Source: Pseudooceanicola nanhaiensis DSM 18065 (GTDB lineage Bacteria; Pseudomonadota; Alphaproteobacteria; Rhodobacterales; Rhodobacteraceae). Taken from it: a stretch of 64,000 nt of DNA. Within the stretch, counting starts at the first letter, position 1. Each line of letters begins with the position of its first letter. Below the pieces are notes generated by a model. It searched no databases. It saw only the letters and a program-made list of their open reading frames with translations, and was not told where the DNA came from. Positions 43,140-53,352 of this stretch are shown here, piece by piece. The DNA lies in contig NZ_JHZF01000011.1 of assembly GCF_000688295.1 (NCBI RefSeq), positions 186,001 through 250,000 on the forward strand. Reading direction: 5' to 3'. A program made the position numbers and the translations under genes.

Positions 43140-44011
43140 GCGCGGCGCATCTCCTCGCCGGCCATGGTGGCCTGCCCGTGGGACAGGCGGCGGGTCAGCC
43201 GGGACAGCACGATCTCGGAGACCCTGGTGAGCATCAGGTAGAAGACCAGCAGCGCGAGGAAGTACCACAGCCGCCAGTCGCCATGCGGGTAATCGTAGGC
43301 AGAGGTCTTCATCCCGCCGAGTTCCCGGCCCCAGTAGACGATGTCCTCGATCCCGAGGATGAACAGCAGCGGCGTCGCCTTGATCAGCACCATCCAGAGG
43401 TTCGACAGCCCGGGCAGGGCGTAGATCCACATCTGCGGCACGAGGATGCGCCACGTGGTCTGGCGCGGGGTCATGCCATAGGCCTCGGCGGTCTCGAGCT
43501 GGGCGCGGGGGACCGCGTTCATCGCGCCCGACAGGACGTGGCTCGCGAAGGCGCCGAAGACGAAGGCGAAGGCGGCCACGGCGAGGATGATGCCATAGGT
43601 CTCGTGCACCCATTGCGGCGACGAGGAGAGCGGAAGTTTCGCGGCCGAGCAGACGACGAAATCGTTGCCCTGCCGGACGGGCGCGTCCCAGTCGGGGCAT
43701 TTCACCTGGTGGCGGAGCCACTCCAGCCCCTGGTCGAGGGCGAGCGGCACGAAGAGGAAGAAGGCGATGTCCGGCACGCCGCGCACCAGCGCCGCGTAGC
43801 CCTTGCCGAGCCAGCGCAGCGGCGCGATCGAGGACCGCGCGCCGAGCGCGCCGAGAAAGCCCATGGCCAGCGCGCAGGGCACCGTCACGAGCATCAGCCC
43901 GATCACGAGAAGGAAGCTCTGATAGAAGAGGAGGTGCTTGCCCGTGGTCAGGTAACAGACCATCCAGCGGGCGCCCTCGAGGCTCTTCGGATCGGCGCAG
44001 AATTCGAACAT
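43136..44011 (-). CDS. Polar amino-acid ABC importer permease (HisQ-like)
   Basis: This 291-residue permease has the coupling loop SHVLSGAMNAVPRAQLETAEAYGMTPRQTTWRILVPQMW. A periplasmic loop of about 45 residues between helices (VKCPDWDAPVRQGNDFVVCSAAKL) carries two cysteines that could be disulfide-bonded. The ATG at 44011 lies 43 bp after the binding-protein gene. It pairs with the HisM-like permease downstream. Confidence 0.88.
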   Translation of the reverse strand: MFEFCADPKSLEGARWMVCYLTTGKHLLFYQSFLLVIGLMLVTVPCALAMGFLGALGARSSIAPLRWLGKGYAALVRGVPDIAFFLFVPLALDQGLEWLRHQVKCPDWDAPVRQGNDFVVCSAAKLPLSSSPQWVHETYGIILAVAAFAFVFGAFASHVLSGAMNAVPRAQLETAEAYGMTPRQTTWRILVPQMWIYALPGLSNLWMVLIKATPLLFILGIEDIVYWGRELGGMKTSAYDYPHGDWRLWYFLALLVFYLMLTRVSEIVLSRLTRRLSHGQATMAGEEMRRA

Positions 44012-44054
44012 GGCGGAATGCGTCGCGGGGCCCCGGAGGGCCCCGCCTGTCGGC

Positions 44055-44780
44055 TCAGTAGGTGACGGTGTCTTCGCCGAACCACTTCTTCAGCAGTTCG
44101 TTGAGCGAGCCGTCCTCCTTCATCGAGGTGATGGCCGTGTTGAACTTCTCTTTCAGCTCGGTGTCGCTCTCGCGCAGGCCGAGGCCCACGCCGCCGCCGA
44201 GCTGGACGTCCTCGCCGACGAAGATCAGCTCGCCGCCCGATTCCTCGACCACCGGCTTGAGGTAGTCCTTGTCGGCGAAGACCGCATCGGCCTCGCCGTT
44301 GCGGACGGCCGCGACGGTTTCATCGGGGGTGGCGAACTCGACCAGCGTCGCGCCGCTCTCGGCCACGTGGCCGGCCTGGATCGTCGCGGTCTGCGCGGCC
44401 ACGACGCCGCCGGTCAGGTCGACGCCCTCGTCCATCGCGACATAGGCGGAGGAGGCCGGCGGGTAGTAGTTCTGGGTGAAGTCGATGACCTCGTCACGCT
44501 CGTCGGTGATCGACATGCCCGCGATGATCACGTCGTAGTTGCCCGAGACGAGGTTCGGAATGATCGAATCCCAGTCGTTGGTGACCCATTCGCAGGTCAG
44601 CTCGGCGCGCTTGCAGAGCTCGTCGCCGACCTCGCGCTCGAAGCCGCCGACCTCGCCCTTGTCGTCGATCAGGTTGAACGGAGGGTAGGCGCCCTCGGTC
44701 CCGAGGCGGATGGTGTCCTGCGCAAGCGCCATCCCGGCGCCGAGCGCCAGCGCGGCGGTGGAGAGGATCAGGGTCTTCAT
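44055..44780 (-). CDS. Polar amino-acid ABC importer binding protein (HisJ/ArgT-like)
   Basis: This 241-residue periplasmic protein has the signal peptide MKTLILSTAALALGAGMALA. It has the family 3 solute-binding fold: LGTEGAYPPFNLIDDKGEVGGFEREVGDELC, IIAGMSITDERDEVIDFTQNYY and a DAVFADKDYLK segment. The motif pattern is close to lysine/arginine/ornithine binders, so a basic amino acid or opine-like ligand is likely. It is separated from the ATPase gene upstream by 170 bp containing a GC hairpin, so it may have its own promoter. Confidence 0.88.
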   Translation of the reverse strand: MKTLILSTAALALGAGMALAQDTIRLGTEGAYPPFNLIDDKGEVGGFEREVGDELCKRAELTCEWVTNDWDSIIPNLVSGNYDVIIAGMSITDERDEVIDFTQNYYPPASSAYVAMDEGVDLTGGVVAAQTATIQAGHVAESGATLVEFATPDETVAAVRNGEADAVFADKDYLKPVVEESGGELIFVGEDVQLGGGVGLGLRESDTELKEKFNTAITSMKEDGSLNELLKKWFGEDTVTY

Positions 44781-44921
44781 ATTCTATACTCCCGTTGAAT
44801 TGGGCGGCTATTCGTGCCGCTTCTGAGGATCGAGACTTGGCGGATATCGCCGACAACACAAGGTTTTTCTAGCCGGACGCCGGGTCCCTGCCGGGCTGAC
44901 GATGCGTCAGGGCGCATTCCC

Positions 44922-44948
44922 GCCCGGGCCGGGCCCGCGGGCCCGGGC
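44922..44948 (-). terminator. GC hairpin after the ATPase gene
   Basis: Arms GCCCGGG (44922-44928) and CCCGGGC (44942-44948) enclose a GC-rich loop just after the stop of the leftward ATPase gene. It could limit read-through into the binding-protein gene. No T tract follows. Confidence 0.4.
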
Positions 44949-44950
44949 GC

Positions 44951-45727
44951 TCAGCCCGGGGCGGTGGCCGACAGGAAGCCGCGCAGGCGTTCGGTCTGCG
45001 GGTTCCCGAACAGCTGATCGGGCGGGCCTTCCTCGATGATCCGGCCCTGGTGGAGGAAGACGACGCCGTCCGAGACATCCGCGGCAAGGCGCATGTCATG
45101 GGTGACGAGCAGCATCGTGCGCCCCTCGGAGGCGAGGTCCTTGATGACCTTCACCACCTCCTGCTCCAGCTCGGGATCGAGCGCCGAGGTCGGTTCGTCG
45201 AAGAGCAGCGCCTCGGGCTCCATGCAGAGCGCCCGCGCGATGGCGGCCCGCTGCTGCTGGCCGCCGGACAGCTGGGCGGGCCAGGCGTCGGCCTTGTCGG
45301 CGATCCCCACCTTGTCCAGGTAATGGCGCGCGCGCTCCTCGACCTCGGCCCGGTCGCGGCCCAGCACCGTCACCGGCGCCTCCATCACGTTCTGCAGGAT
45401 CGTCATGTGGGACCAGAGGTTGAACTGCTGGAAGACCATCGAGAGGTTCGTGCGGATCCGCAGCACCTGCTTCGCGTCGCCCGGACGCCGCGCCATGCCC
45501 TCGCCCTTCCAGTGCACCGCCTCGCCCTTGAAGAGCACCTCGCCCTGCTGGCTGTCCTCCAGCAGGTTGGCGCAGCGCAAGAGGGTGGACTTGCCCGAGC
45601 CGGAGGAGCCGATGAGCGACACGACCTCGCCCTGCCGGGCGATCAGGTCGACCCCCTTGAGCACTTCCAGCGCGCCGTAGGATTTGTGGAGTTCGCGGAT
45701 CTCGATGACGGGGGCGGTCTGTGTCAC
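44951..45727 (-). CDS. Polar amino-acid ABC importer ATPase (HisP-like)
   Basis: This 258-residue ATPase has Walker A GSSGSGKST, the HisP-type insertion GMARRPGDAKQVLRIRTNLSMVFQQFNLWSHMTILQNV, the signature [15 protein letters not shown] and Walker B LLFDEPTSALD. The GTG at 45727 has no strong Shine-Dalgarno but no better start is available. With the binding protein and two permeases downstream it makes a complete importer. Confidence 0.9.
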   Translation of the reverse strand: MTQTAPVIEIRELHKSYGALEVLKGVDLIARQGEVVSLIGSSGSGKSTLLRCANLLEDSQQGEVLFKGEAVHWKGEGMARRPGDAKQVLRIRTNLSMVFQQFNLWSHMTILQNVMEAPVTVLGRDRAEVEERARHYLDKVGIADKADAWPAQLSGGQQQRAAIARALCMEPEALLFDEPTSALDPELEQEVVKVIKDLASEGRTMLLVTHDMRLAADVSDGVVFLHQGRIIEEGPPDQLFGNPQTERLRGFLSATAPG

Positions 45728-45828
45728 TGCGGCGGTCTGGTCCGGCTGTTGGCGTTCGGGGGAGTAGGGCGCAGATCGTGGCGAAATGCAACGATCGCGG
45801 GGTGATGACGTCGCGCGCCGCCGCGGAA

Positions 45829-46614
45829 TCAGGCAGGCGGCAGGGACGAGGCGGGCGGCGGTTCGGGGATGTCCTTTTCAAGGTAGGCCTCGGGCGGGAT
45901 CCAGGTGAGGCCGGTGATCCCGATGGTCCTGCGGTCGGCTGCCGGCATGCGCTCGATCGCGCGGCGCACGGCGGCGGCGATGCGCTCGGCCTCGGCGCCC
46001 CGGGCAGAGATCAGCGGCAGGCCCGGGGAGGGGGCGGTCCGGCCGATCTCGGTGACCTTCGGGGCGAGGCTGTCCCATAGGCTCATCAGCCGCCAGGTCT
46101 GCGCATCGACGAAGCAGATGTCGGCCCGGCCCTCGGCCACCGCCCGGACCGATGCGCGATGCGCGCCGGTCTCGAGGTAATTTCCGAAGCGGGTGCCATG
46201 CGCCCGCGCGGTCTCGAGCGCCGCGGCCCAGCCGGATTGCGAGATGGCGTCGTTGAGCGCCAGCGTCAGTCCGGGCCAGTCGGCGCTGTCCGTCCGCGCG
46301 TCGTCGGGCCGCATCAGGATGACGGAATTGTAATGCCCCGGCGGGCAGCCCGGCAGCGCGTAATCGGGCGTGCCGATCAGCGTGACGCTGTCGTGCAGCG
46401 CCTTGCGGTAGGGCAGGCCGCAGGTCTGCGACAGCACCAGGCCGGGGTGGCGCCAGTGATCCCAGAGCGATCCGGCGCGGGTCAGTTTCTCGGGCGCCTC
46501 GATACCGTCCTGCCGGAGGGCGTCGCGAATGGCCCCCCAGAGGGCGTTGGTGGAGCCGGCGATCTCGGCCCGGTCGTACATCGGCAGCGATGCGATCGGG
46601 CCCGCGGGGCTCAC
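45829..46614 (-). CDS. PhnD/SsuA/transferrin-like binding-fold protein without signal peptide
   Basis: This 261-residue protein has the periplasmic binding-protein fold of the PhnD/SsuA group: GLVLSQTCGLPYRKALHDSVTLIGTPDY, GTRFGNYLETGAHRASVRAVAEGRADICFVDAQTWRLM. It lacks a signal peptide if the GTG at 46614 is right, and that start overlaps the TerB-like gene by 4 bp. It may act in the cytoplasm rather than as a transporter component. The ligand is unknown. The Pro-rich end (EPPPASSLPPA) is probably flexible. Confidence 0.72.
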   Translation of the reverse strand: MSPAGPIASLPMYDRAEIAGSTNALWGAIRDALRQDGIEAPEKLTRAGSLWDHWRHPGLVLSQTCGLPYRKALHDSVTLIGTPDYALPGCPPGHYNSVILMRPDDARTDSADWPGLTLALNDAISQSGWAAALETARAHGTRFGNYLETGAHRASVRAVAEGRADICFVDAQTWRLMSLWDSLAPKVTEIGRTAPSPGLPLISARGAEAERIAAAVRRAIERMPAADRRTIGITGLTWIPPEAYLEKDIPEPPPASSLPPA

Positions 46615-47048
46615 CGCTCCGCGACCCTGAGCCGGGCCGCGTTGCTGTCCTGATCGGTGATGCCGAGAAGGCTGGCGACGAGGCGCATGATCGCGTCCTC
46701 CTCGCTGTCGCGTTCGCCGTCCTCGAGCGCCACGGACCACAGCGCCTCGATCACGCCGATTCGCTCGGACAGCGGGATCGCGTCCTTGATCGACCGGGTG
46801 AAGCGCACGGTGTCGGGCGCCTGCGCCTCGAGCGTCTCGGCCTGGGTCACGAGGTCCTCGGCCCCGGGCGCGTCGAGTGCGTAGCGGGCCCGGGCGATCC
46901 GCAGGATCCGCCCGCGTTCCGCGGTGTCGTAGCGCCCGTCGCTGCGTGCGATCCGCACGAGCAGGGCGGTGAGTGCAAGCCGGGCATCCCTGTCGGGAAG
47001 GCTGTCGGGCTCGGACTGGGTCAGGCGGGAGATCAGATCGGCAAACAT
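46611..47048 (-). CDS. TerB-like domain protein
   Basis: This all-helical 145-residue protein of the TerB superfamily (tellurite-resistance-like) has LALTALLVRIARSDGRYDTAERGRILRIARARY and VIEALWSVALEDGERDSEEDAIMRLVASLLGI. The two Asp/Glu-rich D-G-x-x-x-x-E repeats are typical metal-linked TerB signatures. TerB proteins bind metal ions and are often scaffolds in stress systems; no other ter gene is present. It is coupled to the PhnD-like gene by a 4-bp GTGA overlap. Confidence 0.78.
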   Translation of the reverse strand: MFADLISRLTQSEPDSLPDRDARLALTALLVRIARSDGRYDTAERGRILRIARARYALDAPGAEDLVTQAETLEAQAPDTVRFTRSIKDAIPLSERIGVIEALWSVALEDGERDSEEDAIMRLVASLLGITDQDSNAARLRVAER

Positions 47049-47219
47049 GGGCGGAACATAGGCCGCTATCCGGGCGCGGCCAATCCGGAAAACATCACCT
47101 CCGCGTCACCCCGGGGGAGGGGGGCGACGGGTCGGCCCTCAATCCGCCACATTCTGTCCGAAAAAATAACCGATTACCTTTGCAATCTGGGATTGCGGGA
47201 AATGAGACTGGAGTTGGCG

Positions 47220-47756
47220 ATGCCCCGGAGTATCACGGGTGTTCAGGCTGATCGCGAGGCCGAGATCCTGGACATGCTGAAGGCGCTGTCGCCGAAGGAC
47301 CTGTGCGATCTCGCGCGGCGGCTCGACCGCTCGACGATGACGCCGGCCGTGCTGAGCTGGATTTCCGCACAGCGCAGCGTCGACCTCGGGACTGCCATGA
47401 GCCTGTTCATGAACGCCCAGCCCGACAGTTTCAATCACCTCGAAAAGGACGCCGTGCCCGAGCCTTACCGCAGGCTCTGCGCGGCGCTCGACGCGCTCTG
47501 CCAGCGGATCAACTGCGGCTATTACCTGCCCGACCCGCAGCGCCCTCTCGACAAGGTCCGCGATTTCGTCCGCTGGATGGGCGATCAGGAGGCCGACGCG
47601 CGCTCCCGCCGCAAGGGTCGCTGGGTCTTCAACCCGGTCACGGTCGCGCCGATGATCTCGGACATCCGCTTCGATGCGCGCCGCCACAAGGCAAAACCCG
47701 CGCGGGGCGAGCGTCCGGGCCTCTTCCGCAAGGTCTTCAGCTCCCAGTCGGCCTGA
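47220..47756 (+). CDS. Conserved hypothetical protein, possibly DUF4274
   Basis: This 178-residue cytoplasmic protein has a central stretch (ALSPKDLCDLARRLDRSTMTP, WISAQRSVDLGTAMSLFMNAQPDSF) recalling the DUF4274 family, in which a CDxGTAL-like motif is conserved. The C terminus is basic (RRHKAKPARGERPGLFRK). The ATG at 47220 has TGGAG six bases upstream; an earlier ATG at 47202 would add six residues. No function is known. It is divergent from the TerB-like gene. Confidence 0.65.
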   Translation: MPRSITGVQADREAEILDMLKALSPKDLCDLARRLDRSTMTPAVLSWISAQRSVDLGTAMSLFMNAQPDSFNHLEKDAVPEPYRRLCAALDALCQRINCGYYLPDPQRPLDKVRDFVRWMGDQEADARSRRKGRWVFNPVTVAPMISDIRFDARRHKAKPARGERPGLFRKVFSSQSA

Positions 47757-47775
47757 CCGCGCGGCGTCGCGGCGC

Positions 47776-48696
47776 TCAGTATTTCGACGGCACGTAGAGC
47801 TCGGGCGGCAGCGTCGAGCGTTCGTAATTCGGGTTGAAGACACGGTCCGGCAGCACCGCGTCCTCGTGCGGCACCTCCTCGTAGGGGAAGAGCGTCAGCA
47901 GATGGTCGATGCAGTTCAGCCGCGCCCGCTTCTTGTCGTTGCCGGGCACGATGTACCAGGGCGCCTCGGGGATGTTGGTGCGCTCGAACATCTCTTCCTT
48001 GGCCTTGGTGTAATCCTCCCACCTGATGCGGGACTGCAGGTCCATCGGCGACAGCTTCCATTGCTTGAGCGGATCGTGGATCCGGATGAGGAAGCGCATC
48101 TGCTGCTCCTCGTCGGTGATCGAGAACCAGTATTTCACCACCTTGATGCCGGAACGGACCAGCATCCTCTCGAATTCGGGCACGTCGCGGAAGAAGTCTT
48201 CCACCTGCCTGTCGCTGGCAAAGCCCATGACCCGCTCGACGCCCGCGCGGTTGTACCAGCTGCGGTCGAAGAGGACGATCTCGCCACCCGCCGGCAGGTG
48301 CGGCACGTAGCGTTGGAAATACCATTGGCTCATTTCCCGGCTCGAGGGTGCGGGCAGCGCGACGGTGCGCACCACGCGCGGGTCCAGACGCTGGGTGATC
48401 CGCTTGATGACGCCGCCCTTGCCGGCGCTGTCGCGCCCCTCGAACAGCACGACGACCTTCTCGCCGCTCGCGACGACCCAGTCCTGCAGCTTGATGAGCT
48501 CCGCCTGCAGGTGCAGCAGCGCGCGGAAATACTCCGGCCGCGGGATCGAGGGGCCGTGCGCCTTGCGATAGATCTCGCGGATCTTCATCGAGAGCACCGC
48601 GTCCTCCATCTCCAGCTCGACCTCTTCGTCGAACGAGTCCATGAGCTCCGCCTCGAGCCAGTCTTCTGCGGTCTTCTCGGTATCTGCGGGGGACAT
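47776..48696 (-). CDS. ppk2: Polyphosphate kinase 2 (PPK2)
   Basis: This 306-residue class I PPK2 has P-loop EGRDSAGKGG (Walker A), Walker B/lid VLFDRSWYNRAGVERVMGF and the conserved QWYFQRYVPHLP and PWYIVPGNDKKRARLN stretches. It transfers phosphate between polyphosphate and nucleoside diphosphates (GDP or ADP). The family length and motif order are complete. It stands alone, convergent with the DUF4274-like gene. Confidence 0.93.
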   Translation of the reverse strand: MSPADTEKTAEDWLEAELMDSFDEEVELEMEDAVLSMKIREIYRKAHGPSIPRPEYFRALLHLQAELIKLQDWVVASGEKVVVLFEGRDSAGKGGVIKRITQRLDPRVVRTVALPAPSSREMSQWYFQRYVPHLPAGGEIVLFDRSWYNRAGVERVMGFASDRQVEDFFRDVPEFERMLVRSGIKVVKYWFSITDEEQQMRFLIRIHDPLKQWKLSPMDLQSRIRWEDYTKAKEEMFERTNIPEAPWYIVPGNDKKRARLNCIDHLLTLFPYEEVPHEDAVLPDRVFNPNYERSTLPPELYVPSKY

Positions 48697-48863
48697 GCGG
48701 GCTCCTCTGGAATGGCGGATGCGGCCCGCGGGCGGGCTGATCTGGCTCCATAGAACATCCTTCCGTAACGCTTTTGTAGCCCCCTCCTGTGCATGGGTGC
48801 GGAATTGCCGGAGGGACCGTGCGGCGCCTAGTCTGAGGGCAACCCATCACAGGAGACCGACCG

Positions 48864-49838
48864 ATGAGCTGGAATCCCGCCCTCGACCCGGACTGCCCCA
48901 AGGGCGATGCCGTCGACGCGATCGAGACCCTCATCGTGCCGCGCGCCCGCGACCTCGGCGGGTTCGAGGTGCGCCGCGCCCTGCCGGCGCCGCAGCGGCA
49001 GATGGTCGGCCCCTTCATCTTCTTCGACCAGATGGGCCCGGCCGAGTTCCTGACCGGGCAGGGGATCGACGTGCGCCCGCATCCGCATATCGGGCTGGCC
49101 ACCGTCACCTACCTGATGAAGGGCCGCATCCATCACCGCGACAGCCTGGGCACCGACCAGTGGATCGAGCCGGGCGAGGTCAACCTGATGACGGCCGGCT
49201 GGGGCATCACCCATTCGGAACGGGTCGACGGGGCGACGCGCGAGAAACCGCATTCGCTCTTCGGCATCCAGACCTGGCTGGCGCTCCCCGAGAAGGAGGA
49301 GGAGACCGAGGCCGCCTTCGTCCACGCGCCGAAATCCGACCTGCCGCTGCTGGAAGGCGAGGGGAAGCAGGTCCGCCTGATCCTCGGGGACGCCTGGGGC
49401 GAGACGGCGCCGGTGCCGGTCGCCTCCGAGATGGTCTATGCCGATGCGTTGCTCGAGGCCGGCGCCGCGATCCCGCTGCCCGACAACCACGAGGACCGGG
49501 GCGTCTACGTCCTGGAGGGTGCGGTCGAGATCGCCGGCCAGGTGTTCGAGCCGGGCCGGATGATGGTCTTCCGCCCCGGCGACAGGATTTCCATGAGGGC
49601 CGGGGACAGGGGCGCACGCATCCTGATCCTCGGCGGCGCGACGCTTTCGGGGCCGCGCTACATCTGGTGGAACTTCGTCGCCTCCTCGCGCGAGAAGATC
49701 GATGCCGCGAAGGAGGCCTGGCGGGCGGGCGACTGGTCGCATGGCCGCTTCAGGCTGCCGGAGGGGGACGACCAGGACTTCATCCCCGCGCCCGAGGACA
49801 TTCCCGGCGCCCGGCCCCGCCCGGTGCGCTATCCCTAG
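48864..49838 (+). CDS. Pirin-family protein
   Basis: This 324-residue bicupin has its metal-binding residues in the N-terminal cupin at His73 and His75 (RPHPHIGL), His117 and Glu119 (THSE), matching the human pirin iron ligands. The C-terminal cupin (about 195-285) is EAGAAIPLPDNHEDRGVYVLEGAVEIAGQVF. Some bacterial pirins act as quercetinases, others as regulators, and the role here is not evident. Its stop overlaps that of the convergent DUF421 gene by two bases. The ATG at 48864 follows an AGGAGA. Confidence 0.92.
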   Translation: MSWNPALDPDCPKGDAVDAIETLIVPRARDLGGFEVRRALPAPQRQMVGPFIFFDQMGPAEFLTGQGIDVRPHPHIGLATVTYLMKGRIHHRDSLGTDQWIEPGEVNLMTAGWGITHSERVDGATREKPHSLFGIQTWLALPEKEEETEAAFVHAPKSDLPLLEGEGKQVRLILGDAWGETAPVPVASEMVYADALLEAGAAIPLPDNHEDRGVYVLEGAVEIAGQVFEPGRMMVFRPGDRISMRAGDRGARILILGGATLSGPRYIWWNFVASSREKIDAAKEAWRAGDWSHGRFRLPEGDDQDFIPAPEDIPGARPRPVRYP

Positions 49839-50347
49839 GACAGCCGGTCGGGGTGCGGGACATCTTCGTCGGCGTCGAGCACCGAGAACGAGCCGTCGCT
49901 TTCGAGGATGATCGCCCCGACTTCCCCGGGCCGTGTGCGCCCGCCATGGGAGCGCAGGACGGTCATCAGCTCGTCCTCGGTCACGCGGACCCGCCGCATC
50001 GCGTCCCGGCAGAACTCGCCTTTGCGGAGCAGCATCGTGGGCTCGGACCGCACCACGTTCGCGAAGCCCTGCCAGCGGACCGAGACGAACGCCACCGCGA
50101 ATTGCAGCGCCGCGAGCAGGGTCAGCGCCGCGATGCCTTCGGCCAGCGCGACGTCGTTCGACAACAGGATCGTCGCGAGGGTCGAGCCGATGGCCACCGT
50201 GACCACGAGGTCGAAGGCGTTGAGCTTCGCGAGTGTCCGTTTGCCGGTCACGCGCAGGAGCAGGATGAGGTAGACATAGGCGAGGCTGCCGATGAGCAGC
50301 ACCCGCCCGACGCCGCTCCAGCCCTGGAAGAAGATGTCTTCGGTCAT
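49835..50347 (-). CDS. DUF421 family membrane protein (YetF-like)
   Basis: This 170-residue protein has three transmembrane segments (about 14-34, 45-65 and 68-88), then a cytoplasmic DUF421 domain (RSEPTMLLRKGEFCRDAMRRVRVTEDELMTVLRSHG...EVGAIILESDGSFSVL). KLNAFDLVVTVAIGSTLATILLSNDVALAEG is the signature of the family. Its function is unknown; YetF is a Bacillus relative linked to spore/stress lipid biology. It is convergent with pirin. Confidence 0.85.
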   Translation of the reverse strand: MTEDIFFQGWSGVGRVLLIGSLAYVYLILLLRVTGKRTLAKLNAFDLVVTVAIGSTLATILLSNDVALAEGIAALTLLAALQFAVAFVSVRWQGFANVVRSEPTMLLRKGEFCRDAMRRVRVTEDELMTVLRSHGGRTRPGEVGAIILESDGSFSVLDADEDVPHPDRLS

Positions 50348-50449
50348 GGGTGGACAATGGATGGCGGCGGGGGTTGTTCCAGAGCCGCTGTTGTGGCCGG
50401 GTCATTTCCCCGCCATGATGTCGCCGAAACCCCGCGTCAAGCTGCACGA

Positions 50450-50818
50450 ATGACCGTCCACCGCTTCGACAGAAACCGCCGCCGTCTCCGCACCGGGACC
50501 CCCCGGCCGAACGCGCATCCTGGCGGCCCGACCCGCGCCAGACCCGCTTGGCGGACCCGCGCCGCGGCGATCTTCGTCTGCCTGATGTTCGGATGGCTCG
50601 CCTGGCGCGTCGCGGCGGAGCTGCTCGTGCCGCGCCCCTTGCCGGTCATCGTCAACCGCGGCACCGCGGCGGCGGACCTCGATTGCTCGGATTTCGAGAC
50701 CCGGCTTCAGGTCCTCCGCTTCATGTCCCGGCACGGCGGCGCCGCAGGCAGGCATGGGCTCGACGGGGATGGCGACGGGCTGGCCTGTGAGTGGCTGCCC
50801 TGGCTGACGCTCTGGTAG
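50450..50818 (+). CDS. Excalibur calcium-binding domain protein
   Basis: This 122-residue protein has an Arg/Pro-rich N terminus, one membrane segment or uncleaved signal (about 38-60, AAIFVCLMFGWLAWRVAAELL) and a C-terminal excalibur domain (DLDCSDFETRLQVLRFM...HGLDGDGDGLACEWLP). The excalibur hallmark DxDxDGxxCE is present with paired cysteines. It is presumably periplasmic and calcium-binding. The ATG at 50450 follows CTGCACGA, without a clear ribosome site. Confidence 0.75.
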   Translation: MTVHRFDRNRRRLRTGTPRPNAHPGGPTRARPAWRTRAAAIFVCLMFGWLAWRVAAELLVPRPLPVIVNRGTAAADLDCSDFETRLQVLRFMSRHGGAAGRHGLDGDGDGLACEWLPWLTLW

Positions 50819-50822
50819 CGGC

Positions 50823-52466
<1,644 letters not shown>

Positions 52467-52648
52467 GTGCTCGAAGCTCCCGTGTATTCTGGCTTGCGTG
52501 ACCGGACATGCTCGCGAAATCCGGTGCCGGACACGCTTTGAAAAAAGCGCGTACCACGGGATTTAAGAGCTAACAGATTCGCCCGGCCTTGGCAACAAGA
52601 CCGCAAGATGATGTTGGGGTGGCAGGTCCACCCGCTAGTTTTGGTGGA

Positions 52649-53014
52649 TCAATCGGCCGAGGGCGTCAGCGCGCCGTCATTCGACGACGGCGGCGGCACC
52701 AGGCTGCCTGCGCCACCGGGCACGCTGGGCGTGTCGGGCTCTGCCGGGGTCTCCGTCGCGGCCGGGGCCAGGCGGTCGAGGACCGAGCTGCCGGCGCTCT
52801 TCTCCGCGGCGATGATCGTCAGGATCATCGAGGTGCAGATGAAGGCCGCCGCAAGGACCCAGGTCACCTTGCCGAGCGCGGAGACCGGCGGACGCCCGCC
52901 CGCCGTCGCGGCGCCGCCCATGCCCAGGCCGCCCCCTTCGGAACGCTGGAGCAGCACCACGCCGATCAGCGAAAGCGCGAGGATCAGGTGGACGATGAGG
53001 ACGACGTTTTCCAT
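52649..53014 (-). CDS. secG: Preprotein translocase subunit SecG
   Basis: This 121-residue accessory subunit of the SecYEG channel has two membrane helices: about 3-22 (VVLIVHLILALSLIGVVLLQ) and 54-74 (TWVLAAAFICTSMILTIIAA). Between them is the conserved QRSEGGGLGMGG segment. The C terminus is a Pro/Ala/Thr-rich tail. It lies directly upstream of pyrG. Confidence 0.92.
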   Translation of the reverse strand: MENVVLIVHLILALSLIGVVLLQRSEGGGLGMGGAATAGGRPPVSALGKVTWVLAAAFICTSMILTIIAAEKSAGSSVLDRLAPAATETPAEPDTPSVPGGAGSLVPPPSSNDGALTPSAD

Positions 53015-53352
53015 GTCTTCGGCCTGTCGGTTCGGGTCGGTGGCACGTCGGTATCACGCCGGAACGCACCGGCATGACCGCCGCGGCGGTATCGGCGCTA
53101 TCTATGGCAGAGCGCCGCGGGCTGCAACCCCGTAGTCCGCCCCCCGGCCGCTGCGTCAGAAGGCGCCGCGACGCCGTCTTCCGGGCGGGGCCGGAGCCGC
53201 GCGCGCGTCCCGTGCAACCCCGGGGAGGCGCCCGTCCGGCTGGCGCAATTGGGCGACATCGGCTGGCGGCCGCCGCGTCACCTGCGAAAATGTCTTTGCA
53301 GAACGGCGGGTTCGGGGGAGGTAAGGGGAAGTTGCTGACCCAGTCCCGGACG
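53015..53352. other. Intergenic region between secG and the capA-like gene
   Basis: This 338-bp divergent spacer is GC-rich. I see no gene, tRNA or clear terminator. The promoter of secG should lie near 53015-53100. A GGGGGAGGTAAGGGGAAG patch at about 53314-53331 could be a ribosome site for a TTG start at 53332 of the capA-like gene, and an ATG at 53290 is also in frame, so part of this stretch may be coding. Confidence 0.5.

Noticed and set aside
52467-52648. A tRNA gene in the secG-pyrG gap
   Set aside because: No cloverleaf, TTCGANTC-like arm or CCA end can be seen on either strand.
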